Below are positions 60,652-64,000 of a DNA stretch of 64,000 nt, piece after piece (positions within the stretch are counted from its first letter, which is position 1; every line of letters starts with the position of its first letter). The notes beneath the pieces are model-generated. The model did no database searches and was not told the DNA's origin. It was given only the letters and a program-made list of their open reading frames with translations. The position numbers were made by a program, and so were the translations under genes. The stretch spans positions 65,944,631-66,008,630 of the forward strand of contig CM064426.1 of assembly GCA_032690845.1 (NCBI GenBank), given 5' to 3'. The stretch comes from Eleusine coracana subsp. coracana (Eukaryota > Streptophyta > Magnoliopsida > Poales > Poaceae).

Positions 60652-63601
60652 TCAAGCCAACTCTTGAACTGTTAGCTTTCCTTTTCCGGTTCTGATATTT
60701 ATAAAAGAGTGCTCTTGGTTTGTCTCTTTCAGACAAACCGACACATGGTAAGATTTGAGGTTCTTGTCCTTGCCTTTGAACTCGGCCAACTCCAATGCTG
60801 CTACTATCTTCTCGATCAACTCACAACTACCGTTGTCGCAATCGTATGAGATCCGCACATCCGAGTGGATTGAGATGACTCCGTTTGGTCCTGGCAGCTT
60901 CATTATCATATAAGGATAATGAGGTACTGCCATGAATTTAGCAATGGCTGGCCGCCCTATAATGGCGTGATACGTAGAGTCGAGGTCGGCGACCTCAAAG
61001 GTAATGCGCTCCGTCCTGTAGTTCTCCCAAGTGCCGAAAGTCACACGCAGAGTGATTTGTCCCAGAGGGACTGTTTGCATACCTGGGATCACACCATAAA
61101 ACGGCGATCGACTTGGCTTGAGGTCGGTTAAGGGTATGCCAAGCTCCTTGAAGGTTTTCACAAATAGGATATCCAAACTGCTACCACCATCTACCAGTAC
61201 TCGATTTAGCCGGACTCAATTAACAATCGACGTTATCACTAAGGGATATTTCCCGGGCCTGGGAATGTAATCCGGATGGTCGGACCGATCAAAATTAATT
61301 GGAACCTCTGACCATCGCAGATACTGAGGTACCGCTGGTGAGACCGAGTGGACCTCTATGTAGAGGATCTTCTGCTGGCGCTTCGAGTCGACCGTAGACC
61401 GGCCACAACTGTAATTGACCTCGCGTTCGGGGTCTTGGAAGTACTCTTTATCCTCGTCTTGGTTATCCTTGTCCGAGTCCTTTCTGCCACCCTTGGGGAT
61501 CCAGGGACATTCTTTGCAGACCTTCAAGGCGTGATGGGCGAAGTTTTTCAGCTTGAAGCATTCCCTGGCTTTGTGGGCTCCATCATATAGCAGGCAAGGG
61601 CCATCGAGCATCTTGTCGAAGTCATCCTGAGTGAGTGGTTTCGTCCTGGTCGGGCGCTCGGTGTTGGCCACCGTTCGGTCTTGCTTACGCTTCTTATGGC
61701 CATCCTTGCTGTAATCGGATGGACCCGACTGGTTCCTTGGGGTCGCCTCCTTGTACTGGTGAACTTAGAATAGAGCCGAATTGCTGGCAGCATATTTATC
61801 GGCCACAGTGAACAGTTCTTTGGCTGACAGTCCGCTGGCAGCATCCAACCTCCCAATCTTCTTTATCAGATCATCGTCGCGGAGTCCTCCCTGGAAGGCG
61901 GCGACAACTTGAGCACCCGAGATATTAGGGATGGTATTTTTCACTCGGCAGAAGCGTTGGATGTATTCTCGAAGTGGCTCCCGATCCCGCTGCTTGATCC
62001 GGCCGAGTTCCCAGTGATTCCCTGTCCTATCGAAGGTGGCTTGAAAATTAGCCACGAACTACCGACAAAGATCTGCCCAGGAGGTGATAGAGTTGTCGGG
62101 CAGATTAGTGAGCCAGGTTCTTGCCACTGGGGCTAAGCAAACATGCAAGTAGTTGGCCATGACAAAGCTGTCGCCGCCGAGAGCTCGCATGGCTATCGAA
62201 TAGACGTGAAGCCAGTTGCGCGGATCCGTCTTGTCGTCATACTTCTCGATGCCGACTGGCTTGAAGCCAACCGGCTAGCTGACGGTTCAAAGTTCCCGAG
62301 TGAAGGCTTGGATGCTAGCCTCCTCGTCATAATCATCGGCCGACGGGGTCCGTTCTCGTTCGCGGCCAGCTTCTCGGCGAGATCTATCATCGCGGCGGCC
62401 CTCATCCCGTCGATCATGGTAATGATCGTCTCTATGTGGTTGCCACCTGTTGTCATGTTCGTAGTCAACATAACTACGCCGACGCCGTTCATCTTCGTAC
62501 TCTCGACGGGCCGCATCGTCGCGCTCCTGGTATCTGTTGTCCAGTCGGACCCGCGCATCACGTGGTGGTATGCCGCTGCGCAGGTCGGTGCTTGGATGCT
62601 GATCATGGTACTCTGCAATGGGCCTACGCCTGGGGACAATAGGCAGGGTTGCCTCCCGGTTGGAGCGCTGTCGGTCTCTTCTATCCTCCCTAGGTACCGA
62701 ACTAGCGGCCCCAGAAACTGATTTACTCGACGTTGATCGTGCCGCATGCATCTCCAGTACAGCCGTGGCCCTGATGTGCACTTTCAATTGGTTGACCTGA
62801 GGTGTCAACTCTGGGGAGACTTGGAGCAGGGGCTCTATTGTTTGCAGGAGGGTCGCTACGGCCGTGATGTTGTGCTGTGGGGTCTTGAAGACGTCTTCAC
62901 CATCAATCTTTAAGGTGAGGTCTCCTATATCTAGGTTTTGCACGACTCGGGATCTCTGCTGAACATCTGGTATTTTAAGCGGAGGAGTGGTGGTATCTAG
63001 ATCATCGTCTTCGAGGTCGGTTTCATGTCCGTCTATGCACGGTGTGGTACTGCGCGCGGCAGCATCCGCCGATGTTTTATCGTCTGCTTGCCCCTGGCCA
63101 GCAGGTGCCACCATGAATACCTTGTGGAAATCTGAGGAACAACTCTCTGAATCACTCGACTCTTCAACCAGGTCTAGGAGTGACTCACTTTCAAGGCCGA
63201 TTGCTGCAACGAATCTTGATTCATTGAAAAATTTGGGATCTTCGTCCGACTGATCCATGTGATGAACCGGGAGATCAACCGTAGTGTAACCCGAATCGAC
63301 CAATGTTGTCAATCGGGATGTTGCGGACAACGTTGAGTTGTCGCTCGAGAGGGTTTCCGCCTGGAAAGCAGTCGCCGTGTTGTCGAGGCCAAGCGGGAAT
63401 CGGCCGGCCGGATTGCTCTGATCGGCCATGGCAGCGACCGAGCGGGCCACGCATTCTTGCTTGATGAGGTTCCCGTGCTGATCGGTGACGAGGCTGACGG
63501 TGCCAAAGCAGATCTTGTCTCCCGGGCGAAACTTGATGTCGATGAAAGCCATCGATTTCGATGAAGCTACACTCAACGCTGCCCCTTCCTGGCACGCCAA
63601 C
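60652..63601 (-). pseudogene. gag-protease of the third Tat-like element
   Basis: The main frame runs from about 63552 (MAFIDIKFRPGDKICFG). An acidic, low-complexity part is followed by an R/D/H-rich linker (62700-62300) and the gag domain (GFKPVGIEKYDDKTDPRNWL, LGRIKQRDREPLREYIQRFC). A CLLYDGAHKARECFKLK stretch (knuckle-like) follows, then the protease site VDGGSSLDILFVKTFKELGI and IIGRPAIAKFMAVPHYPY. All parts lie in one frame, interrupted by stops near 62287, 62275, 62068, 61765 and 61216, with no clear frameshift. At the position of the shared stop in copies 1 and 2 it keeps glutamine (RIKQR). The C-terminal end after KGKLTVQELA is not recognised as element sequence. Confidence 0.83.
63585..63601 (-). 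other. Primer-binding site (third element)
   Basis: GTTGGCGTGCCAGGAAG on the minus strand directly after the LTR. Confidence 0.65.
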
Positions 63602-64000
63602 TGTCAAGAGATATTCTCGATAGTAGATCTAGGTATGCGTATGAGTATGAAAGATCGATGGACATAGGACACAAGGTTTATACAGGTTCGGGCCTCTCGA
63701 AGGATAATAACCCTACGTTCTGTTTGGTGTTACTATATTGCTAGGGTTCGCACTGGAATTAGGGTTCCAATACGAGTCTGTCTCTTGCCAAAGGCCCCCT
63801 GCTCTCCTTATATATCCGAAGGGCAGGGATTTACATGGTAATCGTTTAGTCGGTTATAACGAATTCTATCTATCAAACATATCTGCTAACCTAACTTGCC
63901 ACCTACTTAAACAAGTATCTCAGTAAATATCTTCTGGGCCGAATACACCATACCCGAGCCCCCGGCCCACTCGGCCAATTAGCCAAGTGGTTAAGTATCC
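63602..64000 (-). repeat. 5' LTR of the third Tat-like element (cut by window end)
   Basis: On the plus strand it starts TGTCAAGAGATATTCTCG and reaches the window end at GTTAAGTATCC, probably within a few bases of its outer end, since the other LTRs begin TGTGGGATAC. TATA-like motif at about 63807. Confidence 0.75.

Larger units (their letters stand above)
60652..64000 (-). mobile_element. Third Tat-like LTR element, 5' part only
   Basis: From the right: 5' LTR (63602 to at least 64000), primer site GTTGGCGTGCCAGG, gag, zinc region and protease on the minus strand. The homology to Tat copies 1 and 2 stops at about 60652, before RT, so the element is truncated there by deletion or another insertion. 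It belongs to the same lineage but a different family: the LTR is unlike copies 1 and 2, and protein similarity is moderate. Confidence 0.85.

Overview
The window is nuclear DNA from a grass (Poaceae, probably of the panicoid type). The evidence is intron-containing genes with GT-AG borders and TATA boxes, Ty3/gypsy elements of the Tat lineage with an antisense gene, a plant LINE, CACTA subterminal repeats built on a TTTGCCGAGTGT-like motif, Stowaway-type MITEs and Helitrons ending in CTAG. The species cannot be fixed from the sequence alone. Most of the window is mobile elements and their debris. The only recognisable host genes are two damaged, same-strand copies of a HIPL-type (hedgehog-interacting-protein-like, glucose/sorbosone dehydrogenase fold) gene and a scrap of a MATH-BTB gene.

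Layout: 1-920 is AT-rich with no clear gene. 919-1999 is a TIR transposon and 2040-2405 a MATH-BTB pseudogene. A Helitron 3' end lies at 2501 on the minus strand. 3440-14289 is a complete but mutated Tat-type LTR retrotransposon (LTRs about 410 bp, target duplication AAGAT). 14290-16315 holds a GC-rich 30-bp tandem repeat and a CACTA end. 16316-20390 is a layered region: a roughly 0.4-kb repeat is present twice, and one copy is split by a Helitron (17288-18539) and a long-TIR MULE-like element (18621-19513), while the other copy keeps the uninterrupted sites. 21752-24662 is HIPL copy 1 (seven exons, one nonsense codon). 24906-26132 is a CACTA element and an LTR-like stretch. 26518-32407 is a LINE on the minus strand. 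34381-45555 is a second Tat element on the minus strand (target duplication AATAG). 45556-52848 has no recognised gene. 52849-58342 is HIPL copy 2, with a MITE and a 3.1-kb Helitron in intron 2, a frameshift in exon 3 and no last exon. 60652-64000 is the 5' part of a third Tat-like element on the minus strand, which probably runs past the window end.

How the parts work together: in each full Tat element gag, protease, RT/RNase H, a second RNase H and integrase lie on one strand. A separate gene with its own TATA box and apparent introns lies on the other strand between pol and the 3' LTR. None of the elements looks able to make all its proteins, because every coding frame is interrupted. The two HIPL copies look like an old tandem duplication, now separated by about 30 kb of inserted elements. 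I found no novel defence, metabolic or regulatory system. The most informative structures are the internally verifiable Helitron/MULE insertions, the TATA-driven spliced antisense gene, the nonsense codons shared by the two Tat copies, and the independent decay of the HIPL pair.
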